NCBI RefSeq assembly: GCF_902167145.1
Contig: NC_050096.1
Location: forward strand, 76,814,683-76,878,682
From: Zea mays
Lineage: Eukaryota > Streptophyta > Magnoliopsida > Poales > Poaceae
Length of the DNA: 64,000 nucleotides
Direction of reading: 5' to 3'
How positions within the stretch are numbered: the stretch's first letter is position 1; each line of letters starts with the position of its first letter. The translations under genes and the position numbers were made by a program. Shown one piece after another: positions 46,329 through 59,900 of this stretch. Below the pieces are notes generated by a model. That model saw only the letters and a list, made by a program, of their open reading frames with translations. It ran no database searches and had not been told where the DNA came from.

Positions 46329-49300
46329 TGTCACACCCGGCTTTAAGGAACAAAGCCAAGTGCATCTCATACATGCGCCAAGAAGACAACATATATAATA
46401 ACAGAGTGTATAGAGATAAATGTCACAATAATCAGAGTATTTATTACATAGCGGAAGACTTACAAAATAAAAGTTAAATATAACAGGATCTAAAAATACA
46501 TCCTTGGCACGAGAAAGTCAACTGGGAGACGACGACCTAGACCTCTCACGAACACAGCGCAACATCCACCATGCGCCACCCAGTGGTACCTGTTCTTGAC
46601 CTGTGGAGGGTGTGAGACAGCAAGGGTGAGCTCACACATGATCATAGCTCAACAAGTTGTGGGGAATAATGTGGCATGAACTCACCAAAGGTGGGAGTTC
46701 ATGAAGTGTAAGGCTGATCAACAATAGGGGTTAAAGCTAAGCATTGCTTTTAATAAGTTGGTCAACATTTTATTAGCAATTACTAAGTGTAAGTAAATAC
46801 CAAACCTTAAATAAAAGTAATAGAACAAAATTAATAAATAATCCCATGCATATGCAAATGACAAATTGAGTTTAGGTTCCATAATTTAATCATCGGAGAG
46901 TCCTGAGCCGCTCATGACCGTGAGCTCGGCTAGTATACCAGTTTTACACTCTGCAGAGGTTGTACCCTTTACCCACAAGTAGTGTTTCCCATGTCGCCAG
47001 GGTTAGCTAGGCCCTTAGACACTACCAAGGTGAATGGCTAGGGATCCACTACGAGGCCTTTACAAAGTTCCACTAGCTTCCGAAAACCCGTTACAGTTTA
47101 TGGGAAGAGCACTTGCAAGAATCCCCCGTCTGACCGTCATCGCAGCAAAATCAACCCAAGAACCTCCTTGCATGCAACTCCCCTACTGCCCTTGCCCCTT
47201 TCGGGTAAGGTAGTCTTCCACTAGCTTTCCTAATTAGTCAGCCAAGGGGTCCCATTCCTCCCTTGTGGTGGCACGTGTTTCTCAAGTTAAGCTCCATGTT
47301 CCAATTAACAATAATATAATAATCTTATCATGAACATAAATAAATAACATAATAACTGGAACATGGATATAATAAATGATTATCCCAAAACCATATAAAG
47401 CAATAGCAAAAACTACCCATGTGATTCAGGGGCAAACAAGGTGATGAGATAAACAATCTAGGGTGACCTATTGGGTCCCATCAAAATTAAACCTATGCAT
47501 GGTAAATGATTATAAAGAACATTATTGGGTAACAAAAGTGAATCAAGGGCACAACTTGCCAGGCACTTGAGATTCCAGGTACCATCTTGCCTTTCAGATG
47601 ACACGTGTCCTCACCGCTAAACGTAACAAGACAGACAAACATGATATAGACAAAATTAACATCACACCAAAAATAAGAACAAACTGAATAGTAATGATCT
47701 ACACGTTGCTACGAGATCGCGAGTTCGAAAACCACTAAAATCGGAGTTAGGGTTATTAAGTTATGATTTTCTGAAGTTATTTAATGCCTAGAAAAGAGTT
47801 ATTCATGTGGATAATTTTTAAATTAAGTTTCATGGTTAGATAAAGATACCAGGTGATAAACAATACTTAAACAAAATAAATGCCAGTGGAATGAATCAAT
47901 TTGGAGTAATGGATTTTAAGTTATGAATTTCTAGAGGTTTTATGTATTTGATACAAGATTAATTAGGATATAAATTTAATGTGACTTCCATGTCAAAACA
48001 GTGGTACTAGATGATAGACACTAATATTACAAAATCATAGAAATTAGAATGGATCAATTTGGACTTATTATGAATTTTCTACGAATTAAACAAATTATAA
48101 CCATTACTTTTATATTATAAATAGATTTATATTCTCTTTTCCTGAATTTTTCTATTTACTGAACTGGGCCTCAATTTCCAGAGAAGCCAGGGGCAACGAC
48201 GCAAAAATTTCCTAGGCACAGAGCGCTACTGTGTGGACTGCGGGTTTATTATTAAATTGCCGAGGGACTCTTTAGTAAGATTCCAGAGCCGAAAGGGTAT
48301 CCAGTGATGCTGGCCACAGGATCCTTGATCTACGGCATGGAATAAAACCTATCCATTATACACCTGCGTTAAACCTGATCCGTCCGATTTTCAATCTACG
48401 ACGGTGATTTGCTAGAATACCTACGCTCACTCTTAGCCACCCGATCCAGATCCCACGGACTGGATTAGCCACACGAAGAGTTGTCCTCAGTTCAATCCGT
48501 AGCCGCAAGATGGTGATCGAACAACCCCCTACCCTTCTTCAACCACACGACGCAAGGCCGAGCTGGCACTCACCCCGGCAAACCAGCAACCTGGACCGCC
48601 CCCGCTAGCGCTTTAGTGCTCGACCCTAGCGAATCCAGGTGCTAACCATCGCTCTAAACATGGAGAAGCGTGAGCGAGACCTCACCGAGTCTGGGAGCGC
48701 AGATCCACTCGCCCACGGTGGAGGAGAGGACGCGGATGCGAGGTCACGGACGCCGGAATGAAGGGGAGCGCCACCCGCGGGCGGGGCAAGGAGAGAGGCG
48801 ACGATTTCAACCCACCCAGCACAATCCCAGTGTCCGACAGTGGCGCACGACTCCCCAGTCGATCGCGGGAGGAACACCCACCGCCAATGCTCTGAGCAAG
48901 TCTCCACGACGGCGTGCCCCCACGGGATCTCTTGCCGCCGACGAGCAGACCCAGGCTCCAACACCACCACCTGCTCCCGATGTGGCTATGAGCTGCTTCC
49001 TGGGGACCAGGCAGAGCTCCCCAGACCCCGATCGAGGACGCGGCAACGGCGCCGACCAAAATAGCTTGAGGCGGCAGGGTCTTCACACGGAGGCAACGGT
49101 GGCTCTCGGTTACAATGTTGACTCTCCTAGGGCTAGGTATGGGGAGGACCGCAGAGAGAGACGCGCAGCGGGGCTTGATACTTATCCACCGGCCGAGGCA
49201 CCCGTAGACTCCAGAAGCGGAGATCACGCCTGACCCAAACAACCCAGGAGGCGGCCGCGGTGAACGGAGGTCGGTGGCGCCTGGATTGTGGATCGCACGT

Positions 49301-50089
49301 TGGTGAGACGACCAAGGATTGATTTCGATTTTTTTTGGGGGGGGGGGAAGAAACAGTCTGCGAGGAGTGAGAGGCGCGCGACGCTCCTGGATCGGCCTGA
49401 GCTTCGCGGTGCCGTTCCTCCACCCGCCCGCGTAGGAAGTGGAGAAGCTGTTGGGGAGGGAGACAACCCTGAGTAAAACTGGGCCCACACGGCGGCGTGA
49501 GCAGGGAGGGAAGGAGTAAGCTGACAACACGGGCCCACTGCCTAGTGTCACGGCACAGACAGAAAGGGTTTGGGCTGCCGCGGAGAGAAAAGAAAAGAGG
49601 GGATGGGACGCAGGTAAAGGAAACCGGCCCAATAGCCGTTTTCCCATTTTTCTTTCCTTTTCTTTTTATATTTTATTTTCCTTTCTCTTTTCTTCTCACT
49701 TTTAAATCTCCATTTGAATTCAAACTTATTTGTGAACTTCATACCTAGGTTAAATGTCTACATTCAAATATCAGTAAGAACATAATATAATCATTCACAT
49801 ATTTATTTTCTTTTTTTATATCCTTTCTCCTTTTTCTCATTTCCATTTTCTTATTTTCCAACTCTAATTTCCCATTTTATTTAGTGCTCTAATTTTTGAA
49901 TTCAATGATAGCCTTGCCTTAATTATAAATTTTGGGTTTGATGCACAAACAAGAAAAAGTCCAGCATTATGCAAATTTTATTAAGAATTTATCCACTTTA
50001 TCTATGCCTACTAATAATTATCATGAATGAAAAGGTACCACACATGAAGATTTATTTCTTTCTCTTATTTTCCAAAGTTGGGTATTACA
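46329..50089 (-). mobile_element. E10: solo LTR, Gypsy, minus strand
   Basis: 3761 bp. On the minus strand it runs from TGTAATACC to CCGGGTGTGACA. TSD ccaca at 46324-46328 and 50090-50094. No internal coding region, so a solo LTR. Over much of its length it is a diverged relative of the E6 LTR in reverse orientation, but its 5' part differs. A homopolymer G-run lies at about 49336-49347. Confidence 0.93.
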
Positions 50090-50094
50090 CCACA

Positions 50095-51785
50095 AGAGTC
50101 TGAAGTACATATTCACTCAGTCAGAGCTGAATATGAGGCAAAGAAGATGGTTAGAACTGATCAAAGACTATGAGTTGGAGATTCATTACCATCCAGGCAA
50201 AACGAACGTAGTGGCAGATGCTTTGAGCAGGAAGAGTCAGGTCAATCTGATGGTCGCTCGTCCGATGCCTTATGAGTTGGCCAAAGAATTTGACAGGTTG
50301 AGTCTCGGATTTCTGAATAATTCGCGAGGAGTCACAATTGAGTTGGAACCTACCCTGGAGCGGGAAATCAAAGAAGCGCGGAAGAATGATGAGAAGATCA
50401 GTGAGATCCGGCGACTGATTCTGGAAGGCAAAGGCAAAGATTTTCGGGAGGATGCAGAAGGTGTGATTTGGTTCAAAGACCGCTTGTGTGTTCCCAATGT
50501 CCAGTTTATTCGGGAGTTGATCCTCAAGGAAGCTCATGAGACAGCTTATTCGATCCACCTTGGAAGTGAGAAGATGTATTAGGATCTGAAGAAGAAATTC
50601 TGGTGGTACAGAATGAAGAGGGAAATCGTAGAGCATGTGGTGATGTGTGATAGTTGTCGAAGGATCAAGGCAGAGCACCAGAGACCAGCTGGATTTTTGC
50701 AACCGTTGCAAATTCCTCAGTGGAAATGGGATGAAATCGGTATGGACTTCATAGTCGGATTGCCTCGCACTCGAGCCGGCTACGATTCCATTTGGGTAGT
50801 GGTGGACCGCTTAACCAAGTCAGTCCACTTCATACCTGTCAAGTCCAACTACAGCAGTGCAGTATTGGCAGAATTGTACATGTCCCGAATTGTTTGTCTT
50901 CATGGTGTGCCAAAGAAGATAGTGTCAGACAGAGGAACACAATTCACCTCTCATTTCTGGCAGCAGCTGCATGAAGCTTTGGGCACACATCTGAATTTCA
51001 GTTTAGCTTATCATCCGCAGATAGATGGTCAGATCGAAAGGACCAATCAAATCCTCAAAGACATGTTGGGAGCTTGTGTGTTGCAAGATCAGTTCGGATG
51101 GGACAAGAAATTGCCTTATGTAGAGTTCTCCTATAACAATAGTTACCAGGCCAGCTTGAAGATGTCACCATTTCAGGCGCTCTATGGAAGTTGTAGAACT
51201 CCGTTGCAATGGGATCAGCCTGGAGAAAAGCAAGTGTTCGGGCCAGACATTTTGCTTGAAGCTGAAGAGACCATCAAGATGGTTCGAGAGAACCTGAAGA
51301 TAGCGCAATCAAGGCAGCGAAGCTATGCAGACACAAGAAGAGAGCTGAGTTTCGATGTTGGAGATTTTGTCTATCTGAAAGTGTCACCGATCAGAGGAGT
51401 CAGAAGATTCAGAGTCAAAGGCAAGCTAGCACCCCATTACATCGGTCCGTATCAAATTCTCGCAAAGCGTGGAGAAGTGGCCTATCAGCTCAGTTTGCTA
51501 GAAGGTTTGTCTGCAGTGCATGATGTCTTTCATGTGTCTCAGTTGAAGAAGTGTTTGCGTGTGCTAGAAGAGCAGTTGCCAGTTGAAGGTCTGGAGGTCC
51601 AGGAGGACTTGACCTACACAGAGAAACCAGCGCAGATCCTTGAGACGGCAGACAGAGTCACCCGAAGGAAGACAATCAGAATGTGCAAAGTCAGATGGAA
51701 TCATCACTCTGAGGAAGAAGCAACCTGGGAGCGTGAAGATGATCTGATGGCTAAATACCCTGAGCTCTTTGCTAGCCAACCCTGA
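50095..51785 (+). pseudogene. E8 pol part 3: RNase H end, integrase, chromodomain
   Basis: Begins with SLKYIFTQ and the [24 protein letters not shown] block, then the HHCC region. A TAG at 50579-50581 breaks an open frame of more than 400 codons. Numbering the ORF from 50613, the integrase catalytic residues are D45, D106 and E142, with 35 residues between the last two. After VHDVFHVSQLKKCL comes a chromodomain-like end with WNHHSEEEATWEREDDL to TGA 51783-51785. Chromodomain integrases target heterochromatin in this clade. Apart from the single stop this third is intact. Confidence 0.92.
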
Positions 51786-51806
51786 ATCTCGAGGGCGAGA
51801 TTCTTT

Positions 51807-51819
51807 TAAGGGGGATAGG
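51807..51819 (+). promoter_or_regulatory. E8 polypurine tract
   Basis: taagggggatagg directly before the 3' LTR. Confidence 0.75.
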
Positions 51820-51821
51820 TT

Positions 51822-54800
51822 TGTAACGCCCTGAATTTGGGGGTAGAATTTTTTCTTCTTTTCTCTCACCAAATTCGGGCGTTACTCTCTTTTCTCTTCC
51901 CGTTCCGCTCCTTCTTCCCAATTTCAAACCAGTATAGTGACAGGTGTCCGTGTCGTGTATGAACAAAACCTAAGTGTCATGGGTGTTGCATCATGCCGAA
52001 GCACATTTCTTTGTCTGATGTTGCGTGTTCGTGTTCTGTCTCGGTTTTCGGTTCGCGATTGGAGTCTGTTTGATGGTCGTGCGTGTCGTGGGTTTTGATC
52101 CGCGAAGTGGCCCGGCCCAACCCAGTCCAGGCCAGCCCGGCCCAGCCCGGCCCGGTCCAGCCCGGTCCGGCCCGCGTGGCCCTGGCACCCCTGCCCACCC
52201 CCATGCGCCCCCTTCCCCAGATCTGTTTGGCTCATTTGATTTCTCCCGCGCAGCAACCTCCCTCTCCCTCTTCCACCTCTCTCTCCCCATGGTGCCCTAG
52301 GGTTTGGAGTCGTGATCGCCGGAATTTGGATCCCCGGAGGTGAGTTTTCACCTCCCCTCCCTCTCCCTCTCTCTCTCCTTCCCCTCTCCTTCTTCTTCCC
52401 CTGTGCGCCCTCCCCTGACCCCGTCGCGCGCGCCCCTGCGGGCCCCATCTCGCGCGTCGGTGAGCCCGACCGCGCCCTCCCCGCGCCCGCGCACCGGCGA
52501 GCCGCCCCCGGCGAGCCCAGTCGCGCCCGCCCCGGTGAGCCCCCGCGCGCCGGCGAGCCGCCCTCGGCGAGCCCGGTCGCGCCCGCCCCGGTGAGCCCCC
52601 GCGCGCTCGGCCGCGCCCCGGCGAGCCCCTCCCCCGAGCCCCTGCCTCGACGGCTGCGCCCTCCCTGCGCGCCCCGGCGGCCGTGCCCGCCCCGGCCGAG
52701 CCCCTGCCCCGGCGAGCCCCGCGCCCTGGCCGCGCGCCAGCGGCCGCGTCGCGCGCCCCGTGCCCCACGCCCTCGGCCGCGCCCCTGTCCGCGCCCGTGC
52801 CTCGGCGACTCGCGTCCCGCGCGCCGGCACGTTCGCATGCCCCCAGCAAACGCAGCGCGCTCCCGCGAGTGCGACCGTGCTCGCGCTGCATTTAACTCTC
52901 TTCTAATCCATTTAATTTGTTTAGTCGATGTGCTGCGTCGCGCGCTTCGCCGCGCGATGGATTATTCTCATTTCATTTCTATTAATGCGCTGTGTCGCAC
53001 GCTTCGTCGCGCGACGACCCTCCTAAATTTATATTTATTAATGTGTTGTGTCGCGTGCTTCGTCGCGCGATGTTTCGTTTAATTTATATTTATTACGAGT
53101 GCTGCATCGCGCGCTTCGTCGCGCGACGATTCATTTTAAGTACGACCCTTTTGACGCAAGCCGTCGTGCATTTTGTCACGCAATGCTTAACGTTTGTCTT
53201 TAATTAATGCAAGTGTCTCGTTGTGCGCTCGGTCGCGCGGTGAGTCGTTTACTTCTTAATTCAATCTAAATGTCGTGTCGAACGTCTCGACGTGCGACCA
53301 CTCCCTTTCATTCATCTTCAATTGTTTATAATGATTAAATGTGGAACTTGATTTTACTTTATGCTAAAAGGTAGTATCCAAATTAATTCCCTTCCATTAA
53401 GCGAGTAGTTTAAGTTATAATCATGTAACATGATCGTTTCTCGACTGTCTTTTTTTCTCTTTCTCTCTTAGCCTTAATTGCGAGCCCGCGTGGAATGTCT
53501 GTTTATTTACTGCATTCTATTGTATGGTGTACTGTTCATTCGTATTAAATGTGTGGATGTATGTATGTTTGCGCTCGCATAGAGAACGATCCGGTTGAAG
53601 AGCCTGAAGAACTCGCAGGAGAAGCCCCTGAGCAGCAGTCGGTTGGTGGAGGCAAGTGTCCCTTGACCTATCTCTGTCCTATACATTCTTCAATTCACCT
53701 CCCACATTACATATTTATACCTAAGGATTGACTAGCTTTTGTTATCCATGTCCTTGTTTACCTATTTGGGTTGGATTATTATTGCTTAGTATTATGCTAT
53801 TGCTCAACTCTAATCAATGAACATGATGAGAATTATCAATGATACGCTGTTTTCCCCTCTTTTATTATGATGTTATACTTGTGACCCTCAAGGGGGCTCG
53901 AGCGGTTTCTCGAGTGCCTCTCCGTAAGGACCTGTTCGTTGGATGACCGCCCGGGAAAAGAGTGCAACCATGAGGGTGGAGTGGGACGCCCTTAGCTGAG
54001 TAATTAGAGGAACCGGGGTGTAGTTCGCTTAGCCGTTGTGCCGTCAATGGGGATCGGTGTATGCGGCTCGCTCTGCCAAGGTTGATTTGTCCCTTAGGGA
54101 GGAGTGCGATACATTTAGGAAACCTAACGGGCGGCTACAGCCCCGGGGAATCTTTGTAAAGGCTACGTAGTGATACCCTGCTGGGTCACCTTAGTAGTGA
54201 TCAATGGAGAGTCATGATCTTCGGGCAGAAAGGGAAATCACGGCTTGTGGGTAAAGTGCACAACCTCTGCAGAGTGTTATGAAACTGATATATCAGCCGT
54301 GCTCGCGGTTATGAGCGACCAAGGGAGCTCCAGTGATTAGTGGTACTTGATCAGAGATGTTCGGATTTGCAGGTGGCAATGAGATTGATGGTTTTTGGTA
54401 TTAACTCTGGTAATGGTAAGTGGTATTCTTTCCGTTTGGAAATAGTATGTTTGGGTTAATAACGTGGGTTAATCCTAAAACTTGGCTTTTTCTACTAGTA
54501 ATAATAATCTGACCAACCAAAAGCAACTGCTTGACTTACCCCCACATAAAGCTAATCCACTACAGCCAAACAGGACACTTGCTGAGTATGTTGATGTGTA
54601 CTCACCCTTGCTCTACACACCAAATCCCCCCCTTCCCCAGGTTGTCCGCATTGCAACCACTACTCAGGAGAAGATGAAGCCATGGAAGGAGACTTCCAGG
54701 AGTTCCAAGACTATGACGAGTTCTAGGTGTGGGTTAGCGGCAACCCCCAGTCGGCTGCCTGTGAAGGCCGCGTTTATCTACGTTTCTTTTCCGCACTTTG

Positions 54801-54984
54801 ATTTATTGTAAAGAATATGTGGATGTCTCAGACATTTGATGTAATCGACTATTATTTCCCTTTTTAATACTATTTGAGCACTGTGTGATGATGTCCATGT
54901 TATGTAACTGCTGTGTACGTGAATTGCTGATCCTGGCACGTACATGGTTCGCATTCGGTTTGCCTTCTAAAACTGGGTGTGACA
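51822..54984 (+). repeat. E8 3' LTR
   Basis: 3163 bp, TGTAACGCC to GTGTGACA. It keeps more intact CpG-rich hairpin units than the 5' LTR and a rearranged minisatellite (about 52437-52880). Confidence 0.92.
52930..53250 (+). repeat. E8 3' LTR ~56-bp hairpin repeats
   Basis: Units begin with gctg/gttg near 52932, 52989, 53045 and 53101, spacing 57, 56 and 56, with weaker copies near 53157 and 53213. Each has a CpG-rich near-palindrome (cgcgc, ttcg, tcgcgcg) and an AT-rich spacer ending near tttatatttatta. Confidence 0.85.
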
Positions 54985-54989
54985 CATGT

Positions 54990-56905
54990 GGCCAAGGCTT
55001 GGGATGTGTGCTCATGCAAGAACGACACGTGATCGCCTACGTGTCTCGTCAGTTGCGGAAACACGAGTTGAACTACCCCACTCAAGACTTAGAACTGGCA
55101 GCCATTATGCATACGCTTATGATTTGGAGATATTATATTATGGAAAACAAGTGTCAAGTATGCACGGATCATAAGGGTTTGAAGTACATATTCACTTAGA
55201 AGGATCTCAACCTTGGGCAACGCCGTTGGTTGGAGCTTACTAAGGATTATGATTTGGAGATTCACTATCACCCAGGCAAGGCAAATTTGGTTGCAGATGC
55301 CTTGAGTCGAAAGGAGCATGTTCATTCAGCTGTTGTTGCCCAGCTACCGACGAGATTGTTGAGGATTTCAGGATACTTAACCTAGGGATAGTTGTTCGCA
55401 CTGAAGGAGTTACTATTGATGTGGAACCTACGTTGGAGCAAGAAATCCGCAAAGGACAAATTGGTGATGCTAAAATACAAGAGATTAAGGATCTGATTAC
55501 TGAAGGTCGAGGTCTAGAATTCACAAAAGATGAGCAAGGCACAATATGGTTCAAGGACAAGATATGTGTCCCTGTGATTGAAAGCCTTCATGAGACTATT
55601 TTAAAGGAAGCCCATGACTTGGATTATTCTATTCATATTGGGAGTACGAAGGTGTATCAGGATTTGAAGTTAGGAGTTCTGGTGGTATGGATTGAAGAGA
55701 GATATGGCTGCACATGTGGCTATGTGCGATGTGTTTCAAAGAGTTAAGGCTAAACACCAGAGGCCAGCTGGACTATTGCATCCACTGAAGATACCCGAGT
55801 GGAAGTGGGAAGAGATTGGTAAGGACTTCATTACTGGATTGCCTCGCACCTCGAAAGGATACGATTCTATATGGGTTATTGTGGATAGACTGACCCAAAG
55901 TGGCTCATTTCATTCCGGTCAAGACTACTTATAAGGTATCTCAATTGGCAGAGTTATATATGGCTCGGATTGTGTCTCTACACGGTGTACCGAAGAAGAT
56001 TATTTTGGATAGAGGATCACAGTTTACCCCCAGATTTTGGAAAAGTTTTTATGAGAATATGGATGCGAAGTTGAATTTTAGTTCGGCCTACCTCAGACTA
56101 TTGGACAGACTGAAAGGACTAATCAAGTATTGGAGGACATGTTGAGAGTTTGTGCCCTTCAGCATGGTAATAGTTAGGACAAGAGTCTACCTTATGCTGA
56201 TTTCTCATATAATTATAGTTACGATGCCAGTCTAAAAGATGTCACCGTTCGAGGCACTATATGGCAGGAAGTGCAGGACTCCTCTATATTGGATCGGTCT
56301 AGGGGAAGACAGTTCTTTGGATCTGAACTTATTAAAGAGGTAGAAGAACAAGTCCGTATAATTCGGGAGAATTTGAGGGTAGCTCAGACCAGGCAAAAGA
56401 GCTACGCTGATAATAGAAGAAGACCACTGGAGTTTGAGGAAGGTGATCATGTGCACCTCAAGGTGTCACCACTTCATGGAATGAGAAGATTCAAAGTCAA
56501 GGGCAAATTGTCTCCTCACTTTATTGGACCATTCTGAGTTTTTAAGCGAGTTGGAGAGATGGCCTATCAACTCGAGATACCTGATAATCTATCTGATGTG
56601 CATAGTGTATTCCATGTGTCTCAACTTAAGAAGTGTCTCCGTATCCCTGAGGAACAGTTATCAATGGAAGAGCTCAGCGTTTAGGGTGACTTGACTTACA
56701 CGGAGTATCCTATCAAGATTCTTGATACATTGACTTGAGTTACAAGGTATAAGGTGATAAAGATGTGCAAAGTACAATGGAGTCACGATGGAGAAGATGA
56801 AGCCACTTGGGAGAGAGAAGAAGAGCTTCAAATAGATTTTCCCCATCTTTACCCTAGACCTTCTTAAATCTCGAGGACGAGATTATTTTTAAGGGGGGTA
56901 GGATT
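54990..56905 (+). pseudogene. E6 internal region, right part: RNase H end, integrase, chromodomain
   Basis: Resumes after E8 with [20 protein letters not shown], then [18 protein letters not shown] (stops and frame changes between). Integrase pieces include WVIVDRLTQ (one extra base follows), AELYMARIVSLHGVPKK and LDRGSQF. The last third carries further stops and ends in WEREEELQIDFPHLYPRPS at 56867. PPT-like aaggggggtagg follows. Many frameshifts, far more damaged than E8 pol. Confidence 0.88.
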
Positions 56906-59900
56906 TGTAAACCCTGGAATCTAGCTCCTAAAACCCTAGTCAGTTGAGAAATAATAAAGAAGCCATTTCAATTATGTATTTTTTTAAAAAGAGGCATATT
57001 TCCTTTAAATAAATGTTTTTTTAGGAGACCATATAAAAATACCCTTATATGAGTAATGCATTTATAAATGCTTGCTTGAAGTGTCTAAACTAACATATGT
57101 TATATATTAGAAATTACTTTCATATAATAATAATAAATACAATTTGGAATATACCTCTAATTTGACTAAAACCCAAATTAACATTCTAATGAAAGAAATG
57201 TGGTGTGTATTTCATGTTGAAAACATCGCCTAAATAAAATAATAATAGTAAACAAGGTAACTAAATAAATTGGTCAATATAAATTATAGCTGCACCACGT
57301 TGGATTTTTGTATGTGCATATTTGAATTGAGGTATGAATTTTGAAACTCTGGTTCGAATTCAAATTTAGAATTTGGAAATTTAAATAAAAAGAAAAACAA
57401 AAAGAGAGAATAGAAAAGGAGAAAATAAAAAGAAAAATCCACTTCAGCCGCGTGGGCCGAATCTCCCTGGCCGGCCCATTTTCTCCACTGCGACATGCCA
57501 TTTTCGTCGCTGAGACATAGACCGCGGGCCCGGGCTGCCAGCCTCCCTCCAATTTTCACCAAGCTCTCACTGCCGGTGGGCCCCTACGGCAGGTCCATCT
57601 CCTTCATCCCATCCCAACAAACTCACCACGGACGCACGCCCAGCTTCGTAAACTTCTTCCCCTCGCGGCTGACCCCCTCCCGTCCACTTGATACCCGTCG
57701 GCCATCTCGGACGAAGCCATGCGCCCTCCTCCTTTTTTCTCTCCCACCTTTGACTGGATCTCAACAGAACGCGTGGGCGGAGACCATTAAACCGTGCCGC
57801 AAAACTCGCTAGCGCGCTCCGTTGAACGATTCTTCCCAAAAAAATGGACTCAGTCCTGGTATAAGAACCCTGGGCGCCGCCATCGTGTGCTCGCCGAGAG
57901 GGTTAGTAGCCACCGTGATCCATATTGCTTAGCGAATCCATGGGAGAGAGATGGAACGGAGAGGATGCCCTCGCGGGGATAAATCACCTACTGCGGCGAT
58001 GGAGCCTTAAATGTTGATCTGGGACATCTGTGGAGCACTCCAGTGCTGTGCAGTGACTCCTAGACGCTTCGGCGGCTGCTAATTTCTCCGAGGTGTCGCT
58101 GCGCTAGCAGAATTTCTCGTCGTACCTCATCGTCGCCGCTGGGGCCGCTCTGCACCATGGACTGGCTTCAACTCGTGATATGAGCCGGTAATAGCCCTTC
58201 CCTGCTGTTCATAGTATCCCGCACTTCGTCTGGCACGGTTCGGGTTGGGTCCTGGGTGCCGGGATGACCATTGGGACGTTGTCCCCGACAATGGCGTCGT
58301 CGTGTGGAGACCTGGCGACCGCGCGTTGGGGAGTCAGGTGAGGGAGAGAGTCTCCGGGCCATTCGTCTAGGATCGAGCGGCGTGGATTAGGTGCAGCTGG
58401 ACGGTAGGCCGTTTTGCTCTACGTCGTTGGATGGGGATCGGGCGTATGAGGAGCCGTGCAGGGTTATGTGTGATCGGGTCCGTTAATCTTGTGCCAAACA
58501 GATGAGATCGAACCCTTGAAGCGTGTCGCGAACTCAGTGGACGACCGTAGGATCTAGATCCAGGGCTCCACATTGAATACCGACTCAGAGGAGATTAGAT
58601 CTAATCTATGCCGTGCGTAGTTGATCGAGTGGCCAGGATTGTTAGGTACCCTTTCGGCCGGCACAAATTGTAAATAAGTCCCTGGAGTTTATAGAAATCA
58701 ACCCACCGTCCTGGCGCTGGTACTCTGTGTCTTGGGAATTCTTGCGCAGACGATCCTGTCTTTTCCAGCATTTGATGCCCAGTCCAGAGACATAGGTAAA
58801 TTAATACAGAAAATGCTTTTCTAGTATAAAAATAATTCTAGATCTTGTTTAATTCCTAGAAAATTCATACTAACTTCTTTTTAGTCCATTCCAGTTCCTA
58901 TAATTTTGTAATATTATGGTTTATCATCTAGTACCACTGTTTTCACATGAAAGTCATATTAAAATTTGTACCCTATTTAATCTTGCATAAAACACATAAA
59001 ACCTTCAAAAATTCATAACTTAAAATATAAAACTCCAAATTGATTCATTCCAGTGGCATTTATTTTGTTTAAATATTGTTTATCATCTGGTATCTTTGTC
59101 TAACCATGAAACTTGATTTAAAATTATTCACATGAATAACTCTATTCTAGGCATTAAATAACTTCAGAAAATCATAACTTAATAACCATAACTCTGATCT
59201 TAGTAGTTCTCGATCCCACGATCTCGTAGCAACGCGTAGATCATTATTATGCAGTATGTTCTTATGTTTGGTGTGATGTTAATTTTGTCTATACCATATT
59301 TGTTTGTATTGCTACGACTAGCAGTGAGGTCACGAGGATCCGAAGAATCACCCTAGTAACTGGAATCTCAAGTGCCAGGCAAGTTGTGCCCTTGATTCAC
59401 TTTTGTTACCCAATAATGTTCTTTATAATCATTTACCATGCATAGGTTTAATTTTGATGGGACCTAATAGGTCACCCTAGATTGTTTATCTTATTACCTT
59501 GTTTATCCCTGAATCACATGGGTAGTTTTTGCTATTGGTCTATATGGTTTTGGGAGTAATATTTCATTATATCCATGTTCCAATTATTATGTTATTTTAT
59601 TTATGTTCATGACAAGATCATTATATTATTGTTAATTGGAACATGGAGCTTAACTTGAGAAACACGTGCCACCACAAGGGAGGAATGGGACCCCTTGGCT
59701 AACTAATTAGGAAAGCTAGTGGAAGACTACCTTACCCGAAAGGGGCAAGGGCAGTAGGGGAGTTGCATGCAAGGAGGTTCTCGGGCTGATTTGCTGCGAT
59801 GGCAGTCAGACGGGGGATTCTTGCAAGTGCTCTTCCCATAAACTGTAGCGGGTTTTCGGAAGCTAGTGGAACTTTGTAAAGGCCTCGTAGTGGATCCCTA

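Larger units (their letters stand above)
35143..54984 (+). mobile_element. E8: Tekay/Del-type chromovirus with two solo LTRs inside
   Basis: TSD catgt (35138-35142 and 54985-54989). 5' LTR 35143-38299 (3157 bp), PBS 38304-38315, an extra ORF, gag from 39984, pol to 51785, PPT near 51807-51819, 3' LTR 51822-54984 (3163 bp). Without E9 and E10 it is about 12.6 kb. It is inserted in the RNase H codons of E6. Pol ends in a chromodomain-like region. Damage is mostly nonsense changes, plus a few frameshifts. Confidence 0.93.

Noticed and set aside
48626..49647. 321-codon minus frame and overlapping plus frames in E10
   Set aside because: GC-rich LTR leader; opposite-strand frames of similar length and no recognisable motif. 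Worth reversing only if relatives keep the frame.
51924..53082. Long frames in the E8 3' LTR on both strands
   Set aside because: Same minisatellite artefact as in the 5' LTR.
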